A stretch of DNA of 64,000 bases, taken from the NCBI GenBank assembly GCA_965644295.1, contig CBFFRP010000362.1:124001-188000 (forward strand), read 5' to 3'. A program made the translations under genes and the position numbers. Below are positions 35,301-45,275 of this stretch, piece after piece. Positions within the stretch are counted from its first letter, which is position 1. Each line of letters opens with the position of its first letter. The DNA comes from Paraphysomonas bandaiensis (taxonomy: Eukaryota > Chrysophyceae). The notes beneath the pieces were generated by a model that saw nothing but the letters and a program-made list of their open reading frames with translations, was not told where the DNA came from and made no database searches.

Positions 35301-35640
35301 TATCACGTTTCTTTACCGGTTTCGGCAACGTGTCAGGAACAGTAGGTGTTCCTTTCGTAACTGTTTCATCTGCCCCTGGGATATTTTGATCTTCCCTTAA
35401 AATCGTGGGGCTCTGCGCTCTAGAGCCGACAGGTGTACCTCTACGTGAGGCTCGCTCTTCGAGTCGCGTGACTCTGAACGTTAAGTCATCTATTCTCGTA
35501 TCGAATTTCCTTTCCAAGGCATCGAAACGTGCAAGAATGATTTCGAGCATTGAAGGCTCTAGATCCTCCTTAACACTGTCTTTAACACTGCCTTCAGAAC
35601 CAGAGTGGCTCTTAGGGCTACTCCTACCAACGGGAGTTTG
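32355..35640. mobile_element. Foreign segment inside the Copia integrase, Ty3/Gypsy-related
   Basis: About 3.3 kb separates the two halves of the Copia integrase. It holds a Ty3/Gypsy-type integrase ORF on the plus strand, a purine run AAAAAAGAGGGGGGGG near 35090 that resembles a polypurine tract, and a gag-like ORF on the minus strand. I found no matching LTR pair, so it is a rearranged or composite fragment and the boundaries are approximate. Confidence 0.6.
33457..34938 (+). CDS. Ty3/Gypsy-type integrase fragment
   Basis: An open frame of 493 aa. The integrase core shows IGIDAVEITPHGKDGYTHIN (first catalytic Asp), VVISDQGPDLTSDLF (second Asp) and the NRHANGSERIIGEV segment (Glu). A C-terminal region follows (QPGDLVLFDKGAKVHPK, YMGPFKVI) that resembles the GPY/F-type module. 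No reverse transcriptase is linked to it. It is intact, unlike the surrounding Copia frames. Its upstream boundary lies near a CTAATATCACAGGGTC motif. Confidence 0.85.
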   Translation: MKTRLAMKEALIPIVRNLKPPGARSAIGIDAVEITPHGKDGYTHINVIVNLHTKLVFLEPVKGVTALNLANTVWKYWSYYGHTDVVISDQGPDLTSDLFQQLTEYMGMRHTFSIANRHANGSERIIGEVVRHLRALVYDASERQERKDVFEDPSWIASVQHILNSEVSSETGFSPFELTFGSEGKRYFNVDTDSLSQDAHARLKRFNDNLRELRAASHAYQQRLVQERASQGIPADKQNRYQPGDLVLFDKGAKVHPKMSHRYMGPFKVISQYKNDIDCRHLVTGQVVKVDVREVKLFAGDQDTAYNMACRDHEQHVIDTILYYRGDRDTRTSLVFTVKFQDGDVRDIPFSKDIFDSIPYADFCSRKRYLYHLIYPVKEAKEYIAKIRKQPITSFQPGDEAYVDLRVFGDLWYESLELPDSHLITYVARFVFTHWYHKSSKRILSTKNVLTKQTFRLDNYHIHCFAHKEFDSSTMVLVDEDFASKFPQVNQSV

Positions 35641-35688
35641 CCTACCACCCAACTTCTGGGAACAGGCCATGTCCACCGTCACGCACAT
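35182..35688 (-). CDS. Gag-like coiled-coil ORF, antisense to the Copia element
   Basis: The 168-codon frame contains a coiled-coil-like stretch (ARFDALERKFDTRIDDLTFR) and a proline/threonine-rich part and ends EEEDTSTNITGS. It looks like the N-terminal region of a retroelement Gag. The first 15 or so codons run into Copia integrase DNA and are not part of it. Confidence 0.4.
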   Translation of the reverse strand: MCVTVDMACSQKLGGRQTPVGRSSPKSHSGSEGSVKDSVKEDLEPSMLEIILARFDALERKFDTRIDDLTFRVTRLEERASRRGTPVGSRAQSPTILREDQNIPGADETVTKGTPTVPDTLPKPVKKRDTRRYSTLHNLAEHYRTPWRDESVRELLEEEDTSTNITGS

Positions 35689-37599
35689 GAAAATCGCCTG
35701 CCATGCGCCTCTGCAAAGGGATTCATATCACCGTATCAGTTCATCCACGACGAGGCCCCCGATTTATCTTACGCCAGGATTTGGGGCTGCAAATGCCATA
35801 CATTCATAGACAAGTCTCAGAGAAGAAACGATTGGTCTCCACACAGCCATATTGGGTACTTCATGGGATACCGAGAGGATGGACCAGGGTACGTCATATA
35901 TGAACCTTCACTCAAGGACTTTGTTATCTCAAGTCACGTCTTTTTCAATGAGTGCATCCCCGACGTCAAAGAAAACTATTACGCTGAAATCGAATCATCA
36001 CTGAGAAAAGAAAATTCAGAGAATCGAACAACCGAGAGCTTCCAATACCTCGTTGGAATGACCCACACAGATCCACAGGATGGCCTCCAATACATCACGA
36101 CAAGAATCACAGTCATCAAAGGCCACGTGGCTGCTTACAGAGGATTGGCCCCACGAGAAAATGAAGGGCGGGTCATCGAGTTAAATGACCCAATACACGC
36201 TGCGGACATCGAAAGATACACCGCCGAGAACTTTAGTTATCAGAACGCGGTATCACCCCCGCAAGAGGAACCAGGATGCCCCGTGGAAGGAACAGCTCCA
36301 GGGAGGAGCAGTTCAACTGATAGCCATCATGACGCCACACGGGGCGGGAGTCACAGCCATTTGAGAGGACCCTACTCAAATGAAAAGGAGGCAAGGCCTC
36401 GCCGCACAGCAGAAGCTCAGCGGAATACAGTGCCGAAGGAGGCACGGGGTGACAACAAGTGTGATCACCCTGCTCGTAAGGTCAAACGAGCTATCAAGAC
36501 TGTGAATTCCCAGGGTGACAGGAGCCGGCAAAGCCCGGATGGCACAATTACGGGTGTAAGGACACCCCACCGTCACAAGGTGAGCCGTTGCGTAAAGAAA
36601 AGTCTCCACAGCAAGAGGCAGACCAGAAATAGGGTAATCATGAATGTACACAAATTCGGTGACAATATATACCACTGTGATGTTGATAAACGATATCTGT
36701 ACAACCACAAAACACCTGATAAACATGATAGTTACAGAACATTATACATGAATGATGTTGACATCATTATGCATGCAAATGACACATGTAGCAATGATGT
36801 ACCTGACACACCTAACAATGTTGGTGAGGCACTATCAGGCAGGTACAAGGAACAATGGCTGAGAGCCATCAACAAAGAAATCAAGTCTCTAGAGAGCAAA
36901 GGCTGTTGGAGGATAACGACACCACCAGCAAATTCCAACATCATAAGGGGAAAATTCGTGTTTAGGGTAAAGGTCAAGCGAGATGAGGTTACCTTCAAGG
37001 CGAGGTTAGTGGCTCAAGGTTTCTCCCAGGTCGAAGGTAAAGACTACAACGAAACCTACAGCCCAGTCGCAAAGGCCACATCAATGAGAACAGTCATAGC
37101 ACTAGCAACTATACTTGGGTTGGAGCTTCACCAGGTAGATTTCTTCACTGCTTACATCAATGCAGACCTCCAAGAGGAAATTTACATGTATCCGCCCGCT
37201 GGTCTCAATGTTCCAAACGGTAAAGTCCTCAGACTTCTAAAGAGCATCTACGGACTCAAACAGCCCGGGTTAAATTGGTATAAATGTTGTACTAATTATT
37301 TGTTAGACTGTGGTTTCACCAGATTAGTGTCCGACCCGTGCATCTTCCAGAAATCAATTGATGGTCGACTTATCATTCTGGCAGTTTACGTCGATGACAT
37401 CATCATCGCCCCTAAAAATAAAACTGACATCACCCAAATCAAGAATTCGTTAGCTGAAAAATTCGACATTCATGATCTCGGCCTTCTAGATTACTACCTC
37501 GGCATATTCGTCAAACAGGATATACAGAATCGAACTACGACACTACATCAATCTCAATACATACGGAACCTACTCCACAGATTCAGCATGGAAGATTGA
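35641..37599 (+). CDS. Copia integrase C-terminal part and reverse transcriptase
   Basis: Integrase homology resumes as FWEQAMSTVTHM, shifts frame, and continues as PYQFIHDEAPDLSYARIWGC. The reverse transcriptase follows: VFRVKVKRDEVTFKARLVAQ, YNETYSPVAKATSMRTV, LHQVDFFTAYINADLQEEIY, IYGLKQPGLNWY and the catalytic AVYVDDIII. The frame stops after HRFSMED. The open frame covers nearly all RT motifs, but the frameshift upstream and the stop downstream make the polyprotein defective. Confidence 0.88.
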   Translation, partial: PTTQLLGTGHVHRHAHENRLPCASAKGFISPYQFIHDEAPDLSYARIWGCKCHTFIDKSQRRNDWSPHSHIGYFMGYREDGPGYVIYEPSLKDFVISSHVFFNECIPDVKENYYAEIESSLRKENSENRTTESFQYLVGMTHTDPQDGLQYITTRITVIKGHVAAYRGLAPRENEGRVIELNDPIHAADIERYTAENFSYQNAVSPPQEEPGCPVEGTAPGRSSSTDSHHDATRGGSHSHLRGPYSNEKEARPRRTAEAQRNTVPKEARGDNKCDHPARKVKRAIKTVNSQGDRSRQSPDGTITGVRTPHRHKVSRCVKKSLHSKRQTRNRVIMNVHKFGDNIYHCDVDKRYLYNHKTPDKHDSYRTLYMNDVDIIMHANDTCSNDVPDTPNNVGEALSGRYKEQWLRAINKEIKSLESKGCWRITTPPANSNIIRGKFVFRVKVKRDEVTFKARLVAQGFSQVEGKDYNETYSPVAKATSMRTVIALATILGLELHQVDFFTAYINADLQEEIYMYPPAGLNVPNGKVLRLLKSIYGLKQPGLNWYKCCTNYLLDCGFTRLVSDPCIFQKSIDGRLIILAVYVDDIIIAPKNKTDITQIKNSLAEKFDIHDLGLLDYYLGIFVKQDIQNRTTTLHQSQYIRNLLHRFSMED

Positions 37600-38446
37600 A
37601 AGCCACGTAGTCACCCCCCATGACAACAAATTTCCATATAGGAATTCCTAGACATCATTCTCGAAAAGAAACAACTATCCCAAGAAAATCAAGAATTTGT
37701 CCAAAATTTTCCTTACAAGGAACTCATAGGTTCACTTATGTATATTGCTGTGTGCACTAGACCTGATATTGCATATGCTATAAACACCCTTGCTCGTTTC
37801 AGCACTAACCCAAATCTAACTACATGCAAAGCCGCATTAAACATACTTAGGTACCTCAAAGGCACCATCGATCAAGGTCTACAGTACTCCGGGAAGTCTG
37901 TTACCTTAACTGGATTCGCTGACAGTGATTGGGCACGCTGCAACTTAACTCGCAGGTCGACCACAGCGTTTTGCTTCTTTATTGGAAATTGTCTCATTTC
38001 CTGGCAATCACGACTCCAGACCACTGTAGCTCTATCCTCTACAGAAGCGGAGTACATGGCACTATCAACAGCATGTCAAGAAGCTATTTGGCTTCTCTCG
38101 GAATTGGGCTTCCACATGCCATACTCAACAACCATATGGTGTGACAACAAAGGTGCAATTCAACTATGCCTAAACCCCGTACACCACCGACGAACAAAAT
38201 AATCGCCATCAGATATCACTTCATAAGAGAACAAGTCGCATCGCACTCTATTATTGTTGATTACATGCCTACAAACGAGATGCTGGCCGACATTCTAACT
38301 AAACCCCTCACATCAAACACGTTCCACAGATTGCGGGATTCACTAATGGGGGGGGAGGTATCAACATACCTGCTAGCAATAAAAGAGCAAAAGTATCTAT
38401 CCCACCGGCAGAGAACTCAACCAAGAGACCACGATGGATGACTTAG
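37600..38446 (+). pseudogene. Copia RNase H region, frameshifted
   Basis: After stops near 37600-37650 the frame resumes with LIGSLMYIAVCTRPDIAYAI and carries the RNase H: GFADSDWA, ALSSTEAEYMAL and IWCDNKGAIQL. A stop at HHRRTK is followed in another frame by IRYHFIREQVASHSI and MLADILTKPL, the normal Copia C-terminus. Confidence 0.85.
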
Positions 38447-38610
38447 AGATCTACGGAGTTTCCCACGAGTATGCTGTATGTTGACATCAGTGTAATCCAC
38501 AATCTGTGATCACACTCGTGGGTTTTACCCTCAGTAGAACTATGTCCAAAAATATACACCTATATTCATATATCTATGTATACGTCATATGATTATTTCA
38601 TTGAGGGAGA

Positions 38611-38867
38611 GTATTAGGAGTCATTGATTCACGTATATCTCTTAACGCGTGAATACAACACACGTATACAATGAAATACCAAATAGACTGAATAATTACC
38701 AAATTATACATGATACGCGACTGTACAAGATACGCACACGTGTGGTGCTAACGCTCTGCTCAAACATGTCTTGCTATTATACTATTAGGCCTTATCGTTC
38801 AATCTTTATCTCTAATAATATCAAGTATATTCTTACTAAATATCAAGACTAACCTTAAATCTTAGTT
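38611..38867 (+). repeat. 3' LTR of the Copia element
   Basis: Identical copy of 29883-30139, preceded by a purine-rich GAGGGAGAG tract. Confidence 0.92.
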
Positions 38868-38916
38868 ACACCTCTTACAACGTTCTTAATCATCTGAAAA
38901 TGGTCATTTGTCAATA

Positions 38917-40212
38917 GTAACTAGGACTGTAGTATGCGATTTCATGCACCTGCTGAATAGCACACAGTATCTATTGAACTATAAAGGAAGTACACCTCCT
39001 ATTAATTTTTCTAGAAACAATTGTAGAATAAATTTAAAATTCCCCTAACAGAATAGCGTCGGTACAGATTTAAATACCCTAGTAAGTTCTACCCTGAGAG
39101 CACTTAGGTTTTCTTTGAAAACTTAAAATTGTTTTTTAGGACTTGCTGCTAACTTTTAGTTAGCATAGGAAAGGTGAGTAAAATATTATTATGTGATGGC
39201 TGCAGAAAACAGCACCCATGCCGATGTTTATCAAGATTTATGGATCGTCTTTGGACCACCCACTCCGGAAACTTATCGTTTCACCTACATCTCTTCAGAG
39301 TTTCCCTATACATGTTCTTCATTTGATTTGATTTATATGATATTACCCAGTGCACATTATTACTCACTTATGAGGACAAAGTAGGACCATTGCGCAAAAC
39401 CGATACTGTTTCTATTTTGACATGTGCTTTGATTTCACCATATTAACGTAATATCATGATAAGTTTAGGCTGCATATGCTCATCAATCCAGTCATTTAAC
39501 CCGTTCCATTTTATCTCTCAATCTAGTAATTCCTATATCATTGGTAGTAAATAATATAATATTACAATCTAATAATGTGACTTTGTGTGTTCTTTGAACG
39601 AGTAAATGTTTAATATATAGATGTATCGGGCATCGTATTACCTGAAGAGGTCCTTTAACATGCTTCTACAATATTGTACTGGGTTCTCACCGCATATTCA
39701 GCGCTGAATACGGTGTGATAATGATGTAGCTAGGTGGGTTCAGTAGGTAGCTAGCAAATAACGTATAGGACGTAATCAAGTATTAGTTAGGTACCCATCC
39801 GGCCCCCACCTGGATCTACCTAAGTACGCGCTCAGAATGGAGCATGTAGGAGCCATAAACTAGGCGTATGTCCGAGGTTGTGATGATAGAACGATCGATA
39901 TGCTGTCCTCAACGGGGTGTATGTGGAACTACTATCGTCTGCTTTCACGTCAACCCCCAAAGCCACTTTCTCTATGTATCTACTTCTTGGCTTCTCGATG
40001 CTCTGTACATACTTCATAGTAAAGATACCATACTGTACGATGTGAGACGGACTGCTGTATTCTCAGGTCTACGTGGCCACACCACACGGACATGCATGCA
40101 GAAACTGGCCGTCTCTTGTCCAAAAAATTTATTCAGGTTGAAGGACGTTTCTGTAGGCATCAAAGTGTATTCTTTTTTGCCATGTGTTTTACATACACAG
40201 CAGCAATTCCAT
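38917..40212 (+). repeat. Block A', right copy of the 1.2-kb duplication (holds the empty site)
   Basis: Matches block A, with AAGTGTATTC intact at 40163 where A contains the foldback element. It also carries about 80 bp absent from A near 39118-39196, bounded by TTTTTTAG and GGTGAGTA-like splice signals. The copy ends about 300 bp before the desaturase start. Confidence 0.85.
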
Positions 40213-40507
40213 ACGTGGCAGCTGGAACTACTGTGCTGCTGCTGGTGAGTCCTATACCATATGTTGCACACAGCCAGCAGTATATGGCATACATGTATAC
40301 CATATACGTACAGGGAAGTGAATCAAATGACAGTGGTGTCCGTTCGTACGAATATTCGTTTCAGTGGTGGCAATTGGCCCCACAACGCCCAACACGCACC
40401 GCACTTTCCAAGTGTATCATTTAATAAAAAAAGTAAGTCCACAACAAGTACGTGAATATACTCACAATTAGAAGAGAGAGAGCTCTTGTGGTCTACAGGC
40501 TTTTAAC

Positions 40508-41636
40508 ATGGGAAAAGGGGGAAAATCTAATGAAACAACCGGCATGCGGAATGATTTCTTCACATCTTATACAGATGAGGTAAAGTCATCACTCTCTTCT
40601 ATCAATCATATGATCTGATAGTGTCTCTATAGCCTCATGCATCAAGAAGGAAAGAGATCTTGAAGAAATATCCTGAAGTGAGTTGTTACAATCATATGAA
40701 GCCTGTCATAATATTATTAATAGATAGAAAATCTCTTCGGTTCAGACATACGTCCCCTTCCTTTCGTCGTGGCGATCATTCTCTCTCAGCTCTATCTTGC
40801 CTATGTATCACAGGGCTGGTCATGGCCATTCTTCCTGTTAATTGCCTGGTCATATGGAGGAGTAGCCAGTCATGCGCTCTCTCTTATGACTCATGAACTC
40901 TCCCATAATCTTCTCTTTAAGACACCAATCTGGAATGATTACATGGGGATAGTGTGTAACATTGGCATGGGTGTTCCCAGCTCGACGTGAGTAAAAATTT
41001 CTGTGACTTATATGTGTATGTGATGATGTGTGTAGTCTGTTCAAACGGTATCACATGGAACATCATCAATACCAGGGTGACAAGATTAAGGACACTGACA
41101 TTCCCACAGATTGGGAGGGCCGTTTCTTCACCAACACACCGCTGAAGGCCCTCTGGCTATTAATGCAGCCCCTTTTCTACGCTCTGCGACCAACACTCGT
41201 CCGCCCCAAGGCCCCCCGCAAGCTTGATATGCTCAACACTGCTGTTATAGTCGTCACTGATGCATTGATTGGTTATTTTTGGGGCCCCGGTGCAGTTCTC
41301 TACTTAGTACTGTCCACTCTTCTTGGAATGGGTTTCCACCCTGTTGCTGGGCATTTCATTTCTGAGCACTACGTTTTCACACCTGGACACGAGACCTATT
41401 CCTACTATGGGCCTCTTAACTATGTCTGCTGGAACGTGGGCTACCACAACGAACATCATGATTTCCCTCGTGTACCGGGATGGAAGCTTCCGATGGTAAA
41501 AAAAATCGCTCCTGAGTACTATGAAGACCTTCCCCAGTACACGTCTTGGACAGGGGTATTGTGGAAATATGTCACCGACCCGACCATCGGTCCATTCAAT
41601 AGAGTCATACGCAATGGTAAGGCCAAGGGAGAATAG
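40508..41636 (+). CDS. DEGS1: Sphingolipid delta-4 desaturase (dihydroceramide desaturase)
   Basis: Four exons (40508-40579, 40633-40677, 40724-40986, 41036-41636) give 326 aa, close to the usual 320-330. The joins restore [25 protein letters not shown] and GVPSSTLFKRYHMEHH. Three histidine boxes are present: HELSH (near 94), HMEHH (near 132) and HNEHHD (near 266). Several hydrophobic segments lie between them. The N-terminus MGKGGKS could be myristoylated as in animal DEGS1, although Ser is one place off the usual consensus. This ER enzyme inserts the 4,5-trans double bond of dihydroceramide to make ceramide, using cytochrome b5 and O2. The symbol reflects the family; orthology to DEGS1 rather than DEGS2 is inferred. 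Confidence 0.94.
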
Positions 41637-42751
41637 AAAGCTGGGCGTGGAGATGTATACACAGATTTCGTACATGCACTGTTACACCTGTTACTAGAGT
41701 ATATGAATCCCGTTCCCATGAGCCAAACGCTATTATTTTCTGTTATTCGATTGTAGACTTCGCTGTTGGCTTGCATTGATGTGATGCGTCGCATTGCCTT
41801 CATCTCCATCACATTTAGTATTACCAATATCTGTATGTGACTTTATATACGGGGGCCATTCTTGAATGTAATCAGTAAGAAGATTTTGGTGATAATATGA
41901 CTTGGTTTGTTTATATGTATAGCAAGAAGCAGCAATAAAGCCAGCTGTGCTGCATTAGTTCTGACGTCTATTGCTAGTAACAAGACACTAGACATTCACT
42001 ACTAACCGACTATTTCTTGAAGTGTTTGATAATCTACTTTTGAAAATTGAATTATCGTTGTGCTTAGCCTAGGGACAAAATGATTGTTGAGTTCTGCAAT
42101 ATGATGTGATATATATTGTGCAATTGAAGTGAGTTAATAGTGTACAATAGGTGAAGTCAAGAAGTCAACCCATAGCCCATAGGTGTAACGGGTAATTATA
42201 GGTACAAAGGAATTAAATTCAGTTACTGAAGTGTGACTATACAAGATATAGAACTGACTGATAAACATATGATAAACAGATGTTCAATTGCTAAGAACAG
42301 ATGTTTCAACATATGTTACACGAATATGTAGTGAAGAGTGAAGTGCTCAGAATAATAATCATAATTTCTTACTTAAAAGTGCATTGTGTTCAACATAGCA
42401 AGGTTAAGGTTTACGTGTTAAGGTTTACTTCAGTGAAATGACCAATTCGAACAGATATGAATAAAATATCATTTAAGGACTAAAATTCTGTATACTAAAA
42501 TTTAGTACACCCACAAAACACTAAACGAGCTACATACTACATACTCACCATCGTCCAGTGTGGATATATATTTGTAGTTTGTAGAAAGTGGAAACAAGAT
42601 TTATTACTAGTCTTAGCGATTAATGAAATATATATATCGTATTGTTTAGAATGTAAAGATTGATTATAATAAACTCCACATCAATAAAGCTTAATAGTAT
42701 AATGTATAATAGCAAGATACGGTTGAATAGAGCATTAGAACCTATCACACA
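41637..42751. other. AT-rich intergenic DNA with an R1/LINE tail remnant
   Basis: It contains the desaturase 3' flank and at 41954-42004 a diverged tail (ATTAGTTCTGACGTCTATTG...GACATTCACTAC). The rest shows nothing recognisable. Confidence 0.5.
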
Positions 42752-43545
42752 TTAGCGTATCTTGTATAGTCGATTGATATTTCATTGTATTATCTTATTG
42801 ATTCGCGCTTTATGAGATATACTTGAATCAATAAATCTTAGTATGTAGTTCACTGCAATTTCGAATAAACACACATATTTTACTGGTGCTATTCACACTC
42901 ATGGCAAGTTCATAATATATATGTTATTACACACTTCTCGAGCACGAAAATAAACACGGTTAAAAGTAGGCTAGCCGCTAGCGAAAACTAGCCCATACTA
43001 CCCATAAGCTAGATATAATAACTATTATAGCATGGTATCGTACACCACGCAGCTGATGAAAGCAGGCAGTGTTACAGACACAGTAGATGCATATCAACTG
43101 CAGGCACAACTGAGGGCACTGCATGATAGGCTCCACTGAGTACAAACTGACAAGTACAGACATTAATCCTCTTCGACCTCCTCTGCTATAGATTCTGTCA
43201 TAGAACCTCTCGTGGATCTTCTCTTCCCCCTGCCTCTAACCGGTCTTTCAGCACCACGCTTTTTTGCAGCAGAGGCAGGTGAAGCCGACGTAGCCAGTGA
43301 GGACGGAGTGGATGGGGCGACATGGGCCTCTGAGATTACACTTTCAGCATCGTCTCCATTTGCACCAAGCTCACGGGACAAACGTGCTGCCATCGGTGAC
43401 TCACTCGGTCCACGGTCTGCAGAGCTTGTAGAATCGGGGTAGTGGTTGAGATTCAGCGTAAGTACGCGGCTGGAAACACTGCACACGATATGACAATTAC
43501 AAATATTTCAGTATACAACGGACCAACCTCTCTATATCCTTACAA
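42752..43545 (-). pseudogene. Duplicated 3' end of SMC1 (last exon and downstream DNA)
   Basis: In my comparison identical over 794 bp to 45276-46069 (constant offset of 2524). It includes a copy of the final SMC1 exon (SRVLTLNLNHYPDS through TESIAEEVEED and stop at 43163), the intron acceptor, the last intron and about 18 nt of the preceding exon. There is no upstream SMC1 sequence, so it cannot be expressed as SMC1. Confidence 0.93.
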
Positions 43546-45041
43546 CACGCATTCCCGAACACATAAGAAGCCACACAGACTGTCAGGCAGTGTGCACCCG
43601 TACTGAGGAAGCACTCTCCACAAGACGCAGAGCTCTCGGTCACCGTGCAAAAGGGGTACTACTCGAAAGCATCGCGGCCAGTAGAGATTGCAAACGACAG
43701 GTGACCTGGGTGAGGTCCCATCCCGAACGACGTACCACAGATGAAACGGAGTGGACGTTTGAGGACAAGGGCATCTATATCGCGGACGCAGTCGCGGGTG
43801 AAGACTGGCATGAAGTCGATCGCATCCTTGGAAAAAATAACTACACTGTCTGTACAATTGCGATTGACAGTGCCATTGAACGCTTACTAACCGCTGGATT
43901 ATGGCACTGGCGTTTGCACAGTACAAGACGGCCATACTACTCTAGCCCACTCCTTACTGATTTCCAAGATCTCTGCGACCTAAGGACACTTGAGAACTAC
44001 ACTTCAACCAGAGATCAACGCTACGGAAACAATCCTGATCGAGCGCCTGGCTACTGGACCAATAGCGGAGTACACCTCCCGCGCAAACTAGCTCAAGCGG
44101 ATGGCAGTGCATCCAAAGACAAACTCAGCTCAAATCTACGCCAAAGAATTCTCAACACGGCACTGACATGGGACAAATCTTTCTGCATAGGGAGGAACCG
44201 GGCCAAAACCAAACAGGGGCTTGACCTGACCAAAGCCGCATGCTCTGACTGCGGGTTTCGACTAGATTCCCTAAAACATATGTGCCTCGACTGCACACAT
44301 GAATCCATCACCCAAATAAGGGAAACTGCATTTCAATCGCATAAAAATGTGCTACACGAAATACAGAGAACTCAGACCTTACCCAACTGGATCACATCTG
44401 CACTACGGAGACTCTCCAGCAGAGCCTGGAATCCCTCCATCCCACAGGTCGAGAGATACTGGACTGGAACCATCACAGCAGCCCAACTGGAAACGGTCTT
44501 CGGAGATGACATACACAACCACCTGACGGCTCACAGTCTACGGAACCTAGAAACAGTGGTTATTAATCTCCTGCAACCGCTTTACACTGCAGCGAAGCTT
44601 ATGTTACAGGATCGCGGTTGTCGCTATATCACCATGTCCAAAAGGCCGCCCAGGCTACTCCCGAGACCCCGTCCGAAACGCAGTCAGTCAAGACAACGTC
44701 CGAGAGTCCTTCGACTACTAGGGGTCCAACGAAGACCCCCCACAGCGTATCCGACTCCAGACACACGTGCACACCTCACAGGTCCTACCCGACAGAGCAC
44801 TGGACTGCCCAGACCTCCACAACGCCGACGGCTTCGACAACTCTATCTACACCCGCGGCCCCACAGGAGCACAGTAACACATACTACAAACCCAACTCCT
44901 CCTCCCAACAATCCCCACCACTCCCAACCCACACATCTGGAACTAGGTGCACTCAGGACCCTAATTCAGAATGCTGAGCCCCCTCCAAAACCAATGGAGA
45001 CCCATCCCAAAGGGAGACCCCCAGATCAAAAGCGCCGGTGA
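43546..45041 (+). CDS. LINE-type RNase H and zinc-finger C-terminal ORF fragment
   Basis: The frame is open from the truncation point: HTDCQAV (RNase H catalytic Asp), then VTWVRSHPERR and GIYIADAVAGE (RNase H signature), and a Cys/His motif CSDCGFRLDSLKHMCLDC like the zf-RVT finger of non-LTR elements. A Pro/Arg/Thr-rich C-terminus follows. Reverse transcriptase and endonuclease are missing through 5' truncation. Confidence 0.7.
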
Positions 45042-45275
45042 GTCCACGGACACACGATAAAGGCGAATTTCATATCACACAAAAAGAACGGAAGTGGTTG
45101 CACCTTGGTGCTTGCGGCGACGCACAAGCAGCTTTCGTAGCGTTAAATAGTAGGATAAAAGAGTTTGTATTGATTAGTTACGGGTAGTGGTCTAACTAGT
45201 ATGACTAGCATTCTTCTAGCCACTAATTGATGCAAGGTCTCAACGCCTATTGCTAAATAATCAGACATTCACTAC
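43546..45275 (+). mobile_element. 5'-truncated LINE-like retroelement insertion
   Basis: The 1730-bp segment starts abruptly inside an RNase H coding region and ends with the R1 hairpin module (about 45103-45160) and the tail CGCCTATTGCTAAATAATCAG...ATTCACTAC. It is bounded exactly by the 794-bp direct copies of the SMC1 3' region. Severe 5' truncation with a defined 3' tail is typical of target-primed reverse transcription. Confidence 0.75.

Larger units (their letters stand above)
29883..38867 (+). mobile_element. Ty1/Copia LTR retrotransposon, degenerate, with nested insertion
   Basis: Two direct LTRs of 257 bp bound an interior with gag (CCHC), protease, integrase, reverse transcriptase and RNase H in Copia order. 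A likely PBS follows the 5' LTR and a purine-rich tract (GAGGGAGAG) precedes the 3' LTR. The interior has several stops and frameshifts and about 3.3 kb of foreign sequence inside the integrase gene. I could not find a matching 5-bp target duplication (flanks TGATC and ACACC), so the ends may have recombined. Confidence 0.92.
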
